Assembly: GCA_903906315.1 (NCBI GenBank)
Contig: CAIVJW010000429.1
Location: 1 to 34,248 of the forward strand
DNA length: 34,248 nucleotides
Reading direction: 5' to 3'
Source of the DNA: an uncultured delta proteobacterium
Lineage (GTDB): Bacteria > Myxococcota_A > Polyangia > Polyangiales > Polyangiaceae
Positions 1-6,669 of this stretch are shown piece after piece. Below the pieces are notes generated by a model, which made no database searches, had not been told where the DNA came from, and worked only from the letters and a program-made list of their open reading frames with translations. Each line of letters starts with the position of its first letter. Within the stretch, counting starts at the first letter, position 1. The position numbers and the translations under genes are program-made.

Positions 1-490
1 CGCGACGACGACCGCGGGCGCTGCCTCGACCGACGCGCCGGCGCCGCGCCCGGGCTCGCCCCATCGCCCCGCCCTCGCGATCGCGGCGGGCGTCGCCGCG
101 CTGCTCGCCGTGGGCGCGGGGGCGATCGCCCTGCGCACACCGATCCCCACGACGACGGCGCCACCGTCGATCGCGACCGCGAGCGAGCCGCGCGCCGCCG
201 GCTCGGCCCTGGTCGCGTCCGTTCCGGCCGTGACGCCGAGCGCGGCCGCCCCCGAGCCGCTCGTCGCCGCGGCGCGCGCCGAGCCCACGCCCTCCGCCGC
301 GCCCTCGGCCACGCCGGCTCGACCCGAGCCACCGAAGCCGCCCGCGATCACGGCGCGCGCCGCGACCGCGTATTCGCCCGCTGCAGCGGCCATCGCACCG
401 CCGACGCCGCCCCCCGCCCCTCTGGCTCCACCGACCCTTTCCCCCACCGCGGAGCCGAAGCGCCGTGATCCCCTCCTCGACCGCAAGTAG
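1..490 (+). CDS. C-terminal part of a membrane protein with a Pro/Ala-rich tail (probable Ser/Thr kinase tail), cut by window edge
   Basis: The frame is open from the left edge (codons from base 2) to a TAG at 488-490; the true start lies outside the window. A short Ala/Pro-rich stretch is followed by one hydrophobic segment (about bases 60-130, running through AALLAVGAGAIAL) and then by about 115 residues rich in Ala, Pro, Thr and Ser, ending in a basic/acidic tip (KRRDPLLDRK). This single-pass segment plus low-complexity tail is typical of the C-terminus of myxobacterial Ser/Thr protein kinases, and the next gene (a TPR/PEGA-like membrane protein) often sits beside such kinases. The kinase domain is not visible, so that part is inference. 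The end overlaps the following gene by 26 bases, which suggests co-transcription. Confidence 0.6.
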   Translation, partial: ATTTAGAASTDAPAPRPGSPHRPALAIAAGVAALLAVGAGAIALRTPIPTTTAPPSIATASEPRAAGSALVASVPAVTPSAAAPEPLVAAARAEPTPSAAPSATPARPEPPKPPAITARAATAYSPAAAAIAPPTPPPAPLAPPTLSPTAEPKRRDPLLDRK

Positions 491-1460
491 CGCCCGCCGC
501 GGCGCGTGCTCGCTCGCCCTCGCGATCGCCGCGATCGCCCCGGCCAGCGCCGCGCGTGCCGAGGCCTCCGCCGCCGATCGCGCCGCCGCCGAGTCGCTCT
601 TCGACCAGGGCCGCACCGCGATGCAGGTCGGCCGCTACGCCGAGGCGTGCCCGCTGCTCGCGAAGAGCCAGGAGCTCGACCCGGGCGGCGGCACGCTCCT
701 GAACCTGGCGATCTGCCACGAGCAGGAGGGCCGCACCGCGACCGCGTGGGTCGAGTTTCGCGAGGCCGCGGCGATGGCCGCGCGCGACCGGCGCGACGAC
801 CGCGAGCAGCTCGCGCGCGCCCACGTCACCTCGCTCGACGCGGTCCTCTCGCGGCTGACGGTCGCCGTGTCCGTCGACACCGCGCCCCCCGGCCTCGAGG
901 TCCTGCGCGACGGCGCGCCCGTCTCGCGCGCGGCCTGGAACGCGCCGATCCCCGTCGATCCGGGCCAGCACACGATCACCGCGCGTGCCCCCGGCCGCGC
1001 CCCGTTCACCCACGTCGTGACGATCGGCCTGCGCTCCGACGCGCAGCGCGTGATCGTCCCCGACCTCGCCGCGTCGGGGCCGACGGCTGCGACCACGCCT
1101 CCGGCGGCCGCCGCGCCCCCCTCGCCGCCCGCCGCGCGCTTCCAGCGCACCGTCGGCTTCGTCCTCGGCGGCGTCGGTCTCGCCACGCTCGGCGTCGCGG
1201 TCGGCGTCGGCGCGTACGCCCTCGCCCGCGACTCCGCCGCGCGCGACCTCTGCGGCGGCGACACGTCGTGCCCGGCCGGCGAAGGCCTCGACACGAGCCG
1301 CGGCGCGCACCGCGCGGCGCAAGCCACCGACCTCCTCCTATGCGTCGGCGCCGCGACGCTCGTCACCGGCGTCGCCGTCGTGCTCACCGCGAAGCCCAGC
1401 GCCAAGGCCGCCACCGTCGGCGTCGGCCCCGGCACGCTCACGCTCGGCGGGCGGTTCTAG
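465..1460 (+). CDS. TPR / PEGA-like domain membrane protein with signal peptide
   Basis: 331 residues from a GTG start at 465, inside the last codons of the upstream gene. Residues 1-33 look like a signal peptide (Arg pair, then Ala/Leu/Ile core, then AARAE). Residues about 37-110 form a TPR-like region (FDQGRTAMQVGRYAEACPLL, then LLNLAICHEQEGRTATAW). About 125-190 resembles a PEGA-type beta domain (RLTVAVSVDTAPPG, PVDPGQHTITARAPGR). A Pro/Ala linker leads to a hydrophobic segment near 230-253 and a second near 287-308, with two Cys (CGGDTSC) between them. Such proteins commonly neighbour Ser/Thr kinases in Polyangiales and are thought to act at the envelope; the exact role is unknown. The coding assignment is firm, the function is not. 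Confidence 0.85.
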   Translation: MIPSSTASSARRGACSLALAIAAIAPASAARAEASAADRAAAESLFDQGRTAMQVGRYAEACPLLAKSQELDPGGGTLLNLAICHEQEGRTATAWVEFREAAAMAARDRRDDREQLARAHVTSLDAVLSRLTVAVSVDTAPPGLEVLRDGAPVSRAAWNAPIPVDPGQHTITARAPGRAPFTHVVTIGLRSDAQRVIVPDLAASGPTAATTPPAAAAPPSPPAARFQRTVGFVLGGVGLATLGVAVGVGAYALARDSAARDLCGGDTSCPAGEGLDTSRGAHRAAQATDLLLCVGAATLVTGVAVVLTAKPSAKAATVGVGPGTLTLGGRF

Positions 1461-1520
1461 TCCCGCGCGGCGGCGACCGGCCCGCGCGCCCTGGACTGCG
1501 GCGCCCGCCAGGCTCCGCCG

Positions 1521-1745
1521 CTACTCGATCTCGCAGAGCCCTCCGAGGAAGAGCGTCGCGTCTCCGACGTCCCACTGCGTCTTGTGGCATTCGCGCGGCT
1601 GCCACGGCCACGCGGTCGAGCCCGTCGCGTGGTTCAGGGCCGCGCAGCGGAGCGCGTCCGGCAGCGGGGGAGCGAGGCTCGTCGTGGGCGCGCCCTGTGG
1701 CCAGTCCTGGTAGCTCGACCCTCGCCGAGAAGGTGCGGTCGCCGT
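1521..1745 (-). pseudogene. C-terminal fragment of a C-type-lectin-like domain (decayed gene)
   Basis: The minus-strand frame ending at 1521 reads, near its end, YQDWPQGAPTT ... LRCAALNHATGSTAWPW ... ECHKTQWDVGD ... LCEIE, then stop. This follows the C-terminal half of bacterial C-type-lectin-like domains: W-x-x-G-x-P, then C-A-x-L, then W...C, ending in LCE. In these bacteria such domains usually sit in lipoproteins. The N-terminal half of the domain (the WIG... part) is not found directly upstream in any frame; the frame instead runs into the palindromic region. A lipobox-bearing N-terminal fragment lies 240 bases further upstream on the same strand. I infer one lectin lipoprotein gene that lost its middle. 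A very small intact protein cannot be excluded. Confidence 0.45.
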
Positions 1746-1754
1746 CCCTTTCGA

Positions 1755-1877
1755 GCACCGGCTTGAAAGCCCGGTGCAAAGCGGCCAAGAAGCCCGGGCC
1801 TCGGCCGGGCTCGGAGCGATCCGAGCCCCGCAGTGCAGGGCTTCTTGGGTGTCCTGCACTGGCATTCATGCCGGTGC
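1755..1877. repeat. 123-nt imperfect hairpin with alternative pairings
   Basis: Nested complementary arms: 1755-1762 with 1870-1877 (8 bp), 1764-1767 with 1865-1868, 1771-1778 with 1855-1862 (8 bp, one G-T), 1785-1795 with 1838-1848 (11 bp, perfect), and a tip stem 1807-1815 with 1820-1828 (9 bp, perfect) closed by a GCGA (GNRA-type) loop. A competing fold of three local hairpins is also possible: 1755-1761/1771-1777, the same tip stem, and 1831-1839/1853-1861 (9 bp, perfect). The octamer CCGGTGCA occurs at 1771 and again exactly 100 bases later at 1871. There is no T-run, so a standard intrinsic terminator is unlikely. It could be a small non-autonomous mobile element, a structured RNA or a recombination site. 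It lies between two pieces of a decayed gene. Confidence 0.7.
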
Positions 1878-1980
1878 ACCCAGGCAGCGCGGCGAGCTCG
1901 AACCGCTGATCAGCCAACATGGACGGGGCGGGGTCAGGCGGCGAGCCTCGCCGGATCCGCGGGACCTTCTCGGCGAGGGG

Positions 1981-2118
1981 CTAGCCGGTGGCTGTCGTGG
2001 TGGTGCCTGTGGTGGTCGTCGCGGCGGAGGTGGTCGTCGCGCCACTACCGCTGTCGAGGCTCGAGCCACACGCGACGAGGAGATCGCCAGTCGCGACGAA
2101 GACCATTCTGGGCAGCAC
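1981..2118 (-). pseudogene. Lipoprotein N-terminal fragment with Thr-rich linker
   Basis: Read on the minus strand from GTG (2118) or ATG (2106), the product begins VLPRMVFVATGDLLVACGSS. LVAC is a good lipobox, although the hydrophobic core carries an Asp and a Gly. It continues into an alternating Thr/Ala/Gly linker (GATTTSAATTTTGTTTT) and stops at TAG 1981-1983 after about 45 residues. Linkers of this kind normally join the lipid anchor to a folded domain, and none follows here. With the lectin-like C-terminus downstream at 1745-1521, the simplest reading is the front end of the same broken gene. Confidence 0.45.
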
Positions 2119-2528
2119 GGAGCCGAGCGTAGCATGTTCATTCCGCGCGGACGGGAGGGCATGCTGGCGAGGAGGTCCGCGGCAGCCTGATCGGCGGGGC
2201 AAAGGCCTTCCTCCGTAGTGTCGGTGAGCGCCGCCGAGTCGGAACCTCCGACGCCCGTGTGCGCGCCCCGAGCAGAGGCGGGTCGTCCGAAAGGGACCTG
2301 ACAGGGGGCGGCTGGGGCGTGGCTCGACGGTAGGTGGCGGGCTGATCATGCGCCCCCGGGACAGGCGCGCCCGGTTCGTCCGAGGAGGCGTGGCCGGGCT
2401 CGGCGGCCGGGGATGGGAGTGTGTTCCCAGCAACATCGGCCCGACCCGTGGGCAGGCCAGGAAGCTCAAGTGGTGTGGTATCGGTCCGTTTCTCCATGGG
2501 TCCGCCCGGAACGTGCGTGGCGGTTCAG

Positions 2529-2536
2529 GGAGGGAG
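2529..2536 (+). promoter_or_regulatory. Ribosome-binding site deciding the start at 2538
   Basis: The purine run AGGGAGGG lies immediately before ATG 2538. No comparable site precedes the in-frame starts further upstream, which supports the shorter 119-aa product. Confidence 0.5.
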
Positions 2537-2537
2537 T

Positions 2538-2897
2538 ATGAACGTACAGGGAACAGTGGGCTTACTTACTGTCGGGGTGGAGTCACACGCAGTCGGCGTC
2601 GTCCACGTCGGCGCGCAGGTGTCGTCCGCAGAGGTCGACGTGGGGCCGGCGGTGACGGTGAGCATCTCGCAGGCGGGCGCGACGCTCGGCGAGCTCGCGT
2701 CGTTGCGCGACCAGGACCCGGCGGCGTTCGAGGTCAAGCTGACCGCGATGTCGAACCGGGCGCGCGAGGCGCCGCTCGGCGCGAGCGGTGACCAGGCCAG
2801 GGCGCTGAACGACCTCGCCGACCGCCTCGCGGCGGCCCAGAGGAGCGGCGACCTCGCGGTGCTCACGAGCCTGACCGGTGCCGCGGCGTCGACGTGA
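2538..2897 (+). CDS. Small conserved-looking protein of unknown function
   Basis: 119 residues from ATG 2538. The start is set by a purine-rich ribosome-binding site (GGGAGGGAG) just upstream; the open frame extends further 5', but its composition there is not protein-like. Residues about 1-45 are Val/Gly/Ser-rich and beta-like (VGVESHAVGVVHVGAQVSS). The second half looks helical (ELASLRDQDPAAFEVKLTAM, then ALNDLADRLAAAQRSGDLAVL). There is no signal peptide, membrane segment or Cys. The helical part faintly recalls small motility-type proteins with an LxxxDPxxF pattern, but that is too weak to assign. It stands alone, with about 430 bases before the next gene. Confidence 0.65.
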   Translation: MNVQGTVGLLTVGVESHAVGVVHVGAQVSSAEVDVGPAVTVSISQAGATLGELASLRDQDPAAFEVKLTAMSNRAREAPLGASGDQARALNDLADRLAAAQRSGDLAVLTSLTGAAAST

Positions 2898-3331
2898 CGA
2901 TGCGGCGAGGGCCGCAACGGTGAGGCGGACGACGTCGTCCTGACCCGGCGTGCCCCGAGCGCGGGCGTCTCTCGACGTCGCGTCGCCGCCGCTCGGCGCG
3001 CGTGCGCGTTCACGGTCCTCTGTTCATGCGTCGTCCGCTGGCTCGCAAGGCCGTGGGCCGGATGGATAGGGGGCGAGAGCCGCGCCAAGGACGCCACGAT
3101 CGCCAAGACAAGATTCGGGGTGCCGCGAGCCTGGACGTCCACGCAGGGCGCATCCGACTGCCGGCTTCCGGCCCCGCAGCGCCCGCCTCCTCCTGCCGCT
3201 GCACCGTGCAGATCGCGAAGGCAGTCTTAGGTTGGTCCGGGACAGCCGGCGACGGACTCGCCCTCTGCCAGCGGGGGCTTGCGACCCCTGCGCGCCGCGC
3301 GTGAAACGTCCGGTTTCATCGTGGAGGGGAC
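2898..3331. other. Intergenic region containing dispersed repeat copy A
   Basis: No gene is supported. Most of it is copy A of a dispersed repeat (3003-3193). Open frames across it translate to Arg/Trp/Pro-rich strings that derive from the repeat rather than from a protein. The last bases before 3332 hold a GGAGGGG ribosome-binding site for the following lipoprotein gene. Confidence 0.6.
3003..3193 (-). repeat. Dispersed intergenic repeat, copy A
   Basis: The reverse complement of this stretch aligns with 15241-15445 over nearly its whole length, with an estimated four of five bases identical by eye and a few short indels. Shared blocks include GGCCGGCAGTCGGA-like, CCCTGCGTGGACG, CAGGCTCGCGGCA, TGGCGTCCTTGGCGC, CACGGCCTTGCGAGCCAG and CCGTGAACGCG. 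Both copies lie between genes and in opposite orientation relative to the window. No transposase is nearby, so this is a non-autonomous or passively spread repeat. Copy A lacks the left inverted arm seen in copy B. Confidence 0.75.
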
Positions 3332-3715
3332 ATGGCGACGAGAACCTTGGTGCTGGGCGCCATTGCGCTCGCTGTGGCGTGCGGCTCGGAGTCGAACCCG
3401 GATTGCGAGGAGGCCCGCCCTCCCGCGAGGACGCAGGCCATCGGCGAGGACTGCCTCGCGTTTCACTACGGGGCCTGCCCGACGCTCTTCACCGATTGCG
3501 CCGAGGGCACGTGCAGCGAGACCGGCAACGGGAACGGCTGGCGTTGCCTGGCCGCCTGCGGCGGCGGGTGTCCGAGCGGCACGTCGTGCAAGAACGACCT
3601 CTGCTGGCCGCGCGCGGTCTGCGCCCCGTTCTGCTCGGGCTCCCTCTGCTGTGACTACGTGCCGTGCTCGGACGATCCGACGACGTGCTGCCGGCTGTCC
3701 GGCTCGTGCCGGTGA
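3332..3715 (+). CDS. Small cysteine-rich lipoprotein
   Basis: 127 residues from ATG 3332, preceded by a strong GGAGGGG site. A short lipoprotein signal (RTLVLGAIALAVAC, Cys17 as lipid anchor) is followed by about 110 residues with 18 further Cys, arranged in pairs (CXXXC, CC at two places near the end, CCRLSGSC tip). The many disulphide candidates and lack of long hydrophobic stretches indicate a compact exported knob or EGF-like fold. Part of it (ACGGGCPSGTSCKNDLCWP) resembles Cys-rich modules common in myxobacterial surface proteins. No enzyme motif is visible and I do not recognise a named family. It is probably anchored at the outer membrane. Confidence 0.8.
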   Translation: MATRTLVLGAIALAVACGSESNPDCEEARPPARTQAIGEDCLAFHYGACPTLFTDCAEGTCSETGNGNGWRCLAACGGGCPSGTSCKNDLCWPRAVCAPFCSGSLCCDYVPCSDDPTTCCRLSGSCR

Positions 3716-3979
3716 GCGCCGCCCCGCCCGCCCCCGCGGAGCGCGCGCGCGCGGCTGGGCCGGCGCGACCTCGGCCGGCTCGTCGAGGGGGCGTCGGCGC
3801 GCCGCGGTCGGGTCGCGGCACGACGGGGCCCGTGGCCTCGCCGTGGTCCGGTGGTACAGGCCTCCCGGCGACCGCCGCGACGATCCGACCGGGAGAGCCC
3901 TGCCAGGGCTCGCGGAGTGGCCGGATGGTCGCCGCCTCGCGCTCCCACGCGGCCCCACCCACGAGAGACGGACGCTCCG

Positions 3980-4411
3980 ATGAGCTTCAAGCCGAACGCC
4001 CCCAAGTCCAAGCCCACCCGCCCCCGGAGCGCCAGCGCGGCCGCCGCGCGCCCCGTCGTCGCCGACGTGCACCGGAAGATCGTCCGCGGCGCCTCGGCCC
4101 AGGTCGCCGAGCTGCTCGCGAGCCTCGCCGACGAGCCGGATTTCTCCTCCGGCGTCGTCCTGGTCATCGCGGTGGGCGGTGACCCGCTCGCCGAGAGCCT
4201 GCTCGGCGGCGCGGGCCAGGCGCTCGCGGCCGGGCAGATCGCGCTCGTGCCGATGACCCGGGACGAGGCGCTCGACGTGCTCGCCCCCGCGGTCGCGCTC
4301 GACGTCCAGGCTCGGCTGCGCGCGGTGGCGGCGGACGGCCCGCCCGTCGTCGTCGTGATCCAAGGGGGGCGCGCGTCGACCTGGTCGGCCCGCGGCGAGG
4401 CGCTCGCGTGA
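3980..4411 (+). CDS. Hypothetical protein coupled to an integrase-arm-like gene
   Basis: 143 residues from ATG 3980. Residues 1-30 are basic and Pro/Ser/Ala-rich (FKPNAPKSKPTRPRSASA). The rest alternates strands and helices (VHRKIVRGASAQVAELLASL, SGVVLVIAVGGDPLAESLL, VVVVIQGGRASTW). There is no signal peptide or membrane span. Its stop codon overlaps the GTG start of the next gene (GTGA, 4408-4411), so the two are very probably translated together. Since the partner resembles the N-terminal arm domain of integrases, this may be an accessory gene of an element now largely lost. Family unknown. Longer upstream starts are possible but would add Arg-rich, non-protein-like sequence. Confidence 0.7.
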   Translation: MSFKPNAPKSKPTRPRSASAAAARPVVADVHRKIVRGASAQVAELLASLADEPDFSSGVVLVIAVGGDPLAESLLGGAGQALAAGQIALVPMTRDEALDVLAPAVALDVQARLRAVAADGPPVVVVIQGGRASTWSARGEALA

Positions 4412-4773
4412 GCGACCCGGCGAGCCGATCGCCCGGTCGGCCTCCGGCGACCGGCGCAGGCTGGGGCGTGGCCGAACCGCTGCCCGAAGGCGTCCGCTGC
4501 GTTCGAGGCAAGTGGATTGCCCGCGTCGCCGTCGACGGCGACGAGCGCGTCTCGTTCGCGCTGCCGACGTGCGACTCGCGCGAGGCGGCCGAGGCTCGGC
4601 TCGCGATCCTGGTCGAGCTGACTGCCGGGCTGCGCCTCGCGGGCAAGCTCCAGGTCGCCGAGAGCGTGCTGCGCCTGGCCGCGTCGCGGGCGAAGGAGGT
4701 CGAGCTCGAGACCGTGCGGCGGATGGTCGCCGACATGGCCCCGGGCGGGCGCCCGCCGAGGCGAGGGGGATAG
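4408..4773 (+). CDS. Integrase N-terminal (arm-binding) domain-like protein, catalytic domain absent
   Basis: 121 residues from GTG 4408, overlapping the previous stop. The pattern GVRCVRGKWIARVAVDGDE, then FALPTCDSREAAEARLAILVELTAGL, then AGKLQVAESVLRLAA, then VRRMVADM matches, from memory, the N-terminal part of large myxobacterial tyrosine recombinases: a small beta-sheet arm DNA-binding unit followed by helices. In full-length relatives a core-binding and catalytic domain with an R...HxxR...Y signature follows. Here the frame stops after a basic Gly/Pro/Arg tip, and only 57 bases separate it from the next, oppositely oriented gene. It is either a truncated integrase remnant or a stand-alone DNA-binding protein derived from one. 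Confidence 0.6.
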   Translation: MSDPASRSPGRPPATGAGWGVAEPLPEGVRCVRGKWIARVAVDGDERVSFALPTCDSREAAEARLAILVELTAGLRLAGKLQVAESVLRLAASRAKEVELETVRRMVADMAPGGRPPRRGG

Positions 4774-4830
4774 TCGCGATCGGGCCGGTCGACTCGGGGC
4801 CCTCGCGCGCGCGGCGCAGGGCAGCGATTC

Positions 4831-6669
4831 TCAGTAGGCGAACGCCGCCACGTCGCATCTGTCCATCGCGACGGCCCCGATCGAGGGCTCCCCGCGACCG
4901 TCGCGGAACTCGCAAGCGAGCCCCTTGTCGGGGCAGCTCGAGCGGAAGCCCACGTGCCAGGTGCCGGAGTCGTCGAGGCGCAGCTCCGTGTAGCCCCCGA
5001 TAGCGAGCTTCGCGCCCTTCGGCAGGTCGAGGAGGCCAGGCTCCGCGACGGCGCGCAGGGCGCCGACGAAATGCGCGCCGCGCTCGGCGTGACATGCCCC
5101 GACGGCGTAGCCGCCCGGGCCGAGCGACGCCTCGGCCCAGACGAGGTGCGAGGGCACGTGAATCACGACCGATCCGCCCGTGGTGGAGCCGTCGCCGGAG
5201 CAGGCCAGACGCCACTCGACGAGCTCGCCGCGCGCCAGGCCCGCGCTCTTCGCCAGCGCGATCGAGCGCGTGTCGAGCGAGCCCCGCCCCTCCACGCCGA
5301 GCGTGACGTCCTTGATCTCGCACTCGAACGGCTGGAAGCCGCCGGCCCTCGCTACGGCCTTGCGGAAGGCCAGCACGCGCGCGCTCTCCGTCTCGGGGAG
5401 GGACGCGCCGATCGCGGGCCCAGGCGCCGCCGGGAAGCTCACGAGGCGTGGGCGCGCCACGCCGCCGGCCACCGTGAACCAGGGCCCGAGGTCGCCGAGC
5501 TCGAGGTCCGACTGGCACGCTGCCAGTTCCCAGCGCGGCTTGCCGTCGCAGCTAGCTCGCGGCGTCGAGGATCGCTCCCGCGAGGATTGGCCCCCGCCGG
5601 ACGACCCGCCCGCGGTGACGCGCGGAGGCGGGGGATCCTCGCCCTTCTGGTCGAGCGTGAGCGGCGGATCTCCGCCCTTCGAAGGGAGCGCGACCGACCA
5701 CAGGTCCCCGCGCGACCAGAGCGCCGAGACCAGCGTCGGGCCGAAGCCTTGCGCGACGAGCGCCTCGAGCGCGCGCGCGGCGTCGCCGTCCGCGCCCGAC
5801 GAGCGAGTCAGCTTGGCGGCCGTCCGGACCGTGAGCTTGGCAGGAGCGGCCGGCCTGCGCGGGATGGAGTCGCGCCCTCCAGGGCCGAGGTCTTTGGCCC
5901 CGATGGCCGCCGCGAGTCCTTCGCGCTCGACGGCGGTCGCGAGCTCCGGCCCGAGCACGGCCGCGCGCGCGTCGACGGGGATCTCGATCAGGACCCAACG
6001 CCCCTTCGCCTCGCAGAGCACGAGGTCCCGCGCGCTGCCCTCGCCCGCGGCGCGCATCACGAACGGCGCCTCGCACGAGAATGCGCCGGTAACCTTGTCG
6101 GCCCTCCACTGGGCCGCGAGCGTCGCGCACGCCCCGCCCGCCGCGTCGGTCGCGCAGCCCGCCGCCACGTCGTCGAGCAGCTCGCGGCGGCGCTGCCAGA
6201 ACGCGCGCTGCAGCGGGGCCCAGCGCGCCTGCTCGGCGGCGTCGGCTTTCTCGAAGGCGGCCTTGGCCTCGTCCTTCTTGCGACTCCACACGTCCGCGAG
6301 TCGCTTCTCGTTCGCTGCGCGGCCGAGCGACGTCGCGCACTCGGGCCAGGGCGCCGGCACCTCGGCGCGCTTCGGCGTGTCGCGCTTCGGCGGGCGGCCG
6401 ACGGCGTGCGCCACTCCGACGCTCCAGCCTGCGGGCCCCGGCTCCGGCGGCTGCTCGGCCTCTGCCTCGGCCGACGCGATCGCCGAGGGCGACGGCGCGG
6501 CGGCCGATCCGGCGCTCGAGGGCGCCGGCGCGGCCGACGAGGCCGACGAGGTCGGCGCCGCGAGGGAGTCCGCGCCGATCGAGGTCGTGGAGGGGGCCCC
6601 GTCGTTCGCCCGCTTGCAGGCCGAGAGGGCCAGCACGAGGCCGCAGGCCGCCACGAGGCGTGCGCGCAT
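4831..6669 (-). CDS. Large lipoprotein of unknown function, third gene of a three-gene operon
   Basis: 612 residues. The ATG at 6669-6667 shares one base with the stop of the upstream gene (TGATG), so translation is probably coupled. A lipoprotein signal (ARLVAACGLVLALSAC) is followed by a Ser/Ala/Pro/Glu-rich linker to about residue 95. A helical, charged region follows (WSRKKDEAKAAFEKADAAEQ), then a globular region with paired Cys, a second Ser/Gly/Pro linker near residue 355, and a C-terminal beta-rich half with about eight Cys (for example SSCPDKGLACEFRDGRG). I do not recognise a family. Its place behind a lysozyme-like lipoprotein and a SUMF1-fold protein suggests an envelope function shared with them. 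Confidence 0.85.
   Translation of the reverse strand: MRARLVAACGLVLALSACKRANDGAPSTTSIGADSLAAPTSSASSAAPAPSSAGSAAAPSPSAIASAEAEAEQPPEPGPAGWSVGVAHAVGRPPKRDTPKRAEVPAPWPECATSLGRAANEKRLADVWSRKKDEAKAAFEKADAAEQARWAPLQRAFWQRRRELLDDVAAGCATDAAGGACATLAAQWRADKVTGAFSCEAPFVMRAAGEGSARDLVLCEAKGRWVLIEIPVDARAAVLGPELATAVEREGLAAAIGAKDLGPGGRDSIPRRPAAPAKLTVRTAAKLTRSSGADGDAARALEALVAQGFGPTLVSALWSRGDLWSVALPSKGGDPPLTLDQKGEDPPPPRVTAGGSSGGGQSSRERSSTPRASCDGKPRWELAACQSDLELGDLGPWFTVAGGVARPRLVSFPAAPGPAIGASLPETESARVLAFRKAVARAGGFQPFECEIKDVTLGVEGRGSLDTRSIALAKSAGLARGELVEWRLACSGDGSTTGGSVVIHVPSHLVWAEASLGPGGYAVGACHAERGAHFVGALRAVAEPGLLDLPKGAKLAIGGYTELRLDDSGTWHVGFRSSCPDKGLACEFRDGRGEPSIGAVAMDRCDVAAFAY

Larger units (their letters stand above)
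1461..2537. other. Gene-poor region with pseudogene pieces and a large hairpin
   Basis: No convincing intact gene is present. The stretch holds a C-type-lectin-like C-terminal fragment (1521-1745, minus), a long structured palindrome (1755-1877), a lipoprotein N-terminal fragment (1981-2118, minus), and then about 400 bases (2119-2537) in which I see nothing beyond the ribosome-binding site of the next gene. Open frames here have uneven composition and no recognisable domains. Confidence 0.6.

Noticed and set aside
1755-1877. Integron attC site
   Set aside because: The ends lack the RYYYAAC and GTTRRRY core sites, and no integron integrase is present.
1755-1877. Intrinsic terminator
   Set aside because: No T-run follows on either strand, and the structure is far longer than a terminator.
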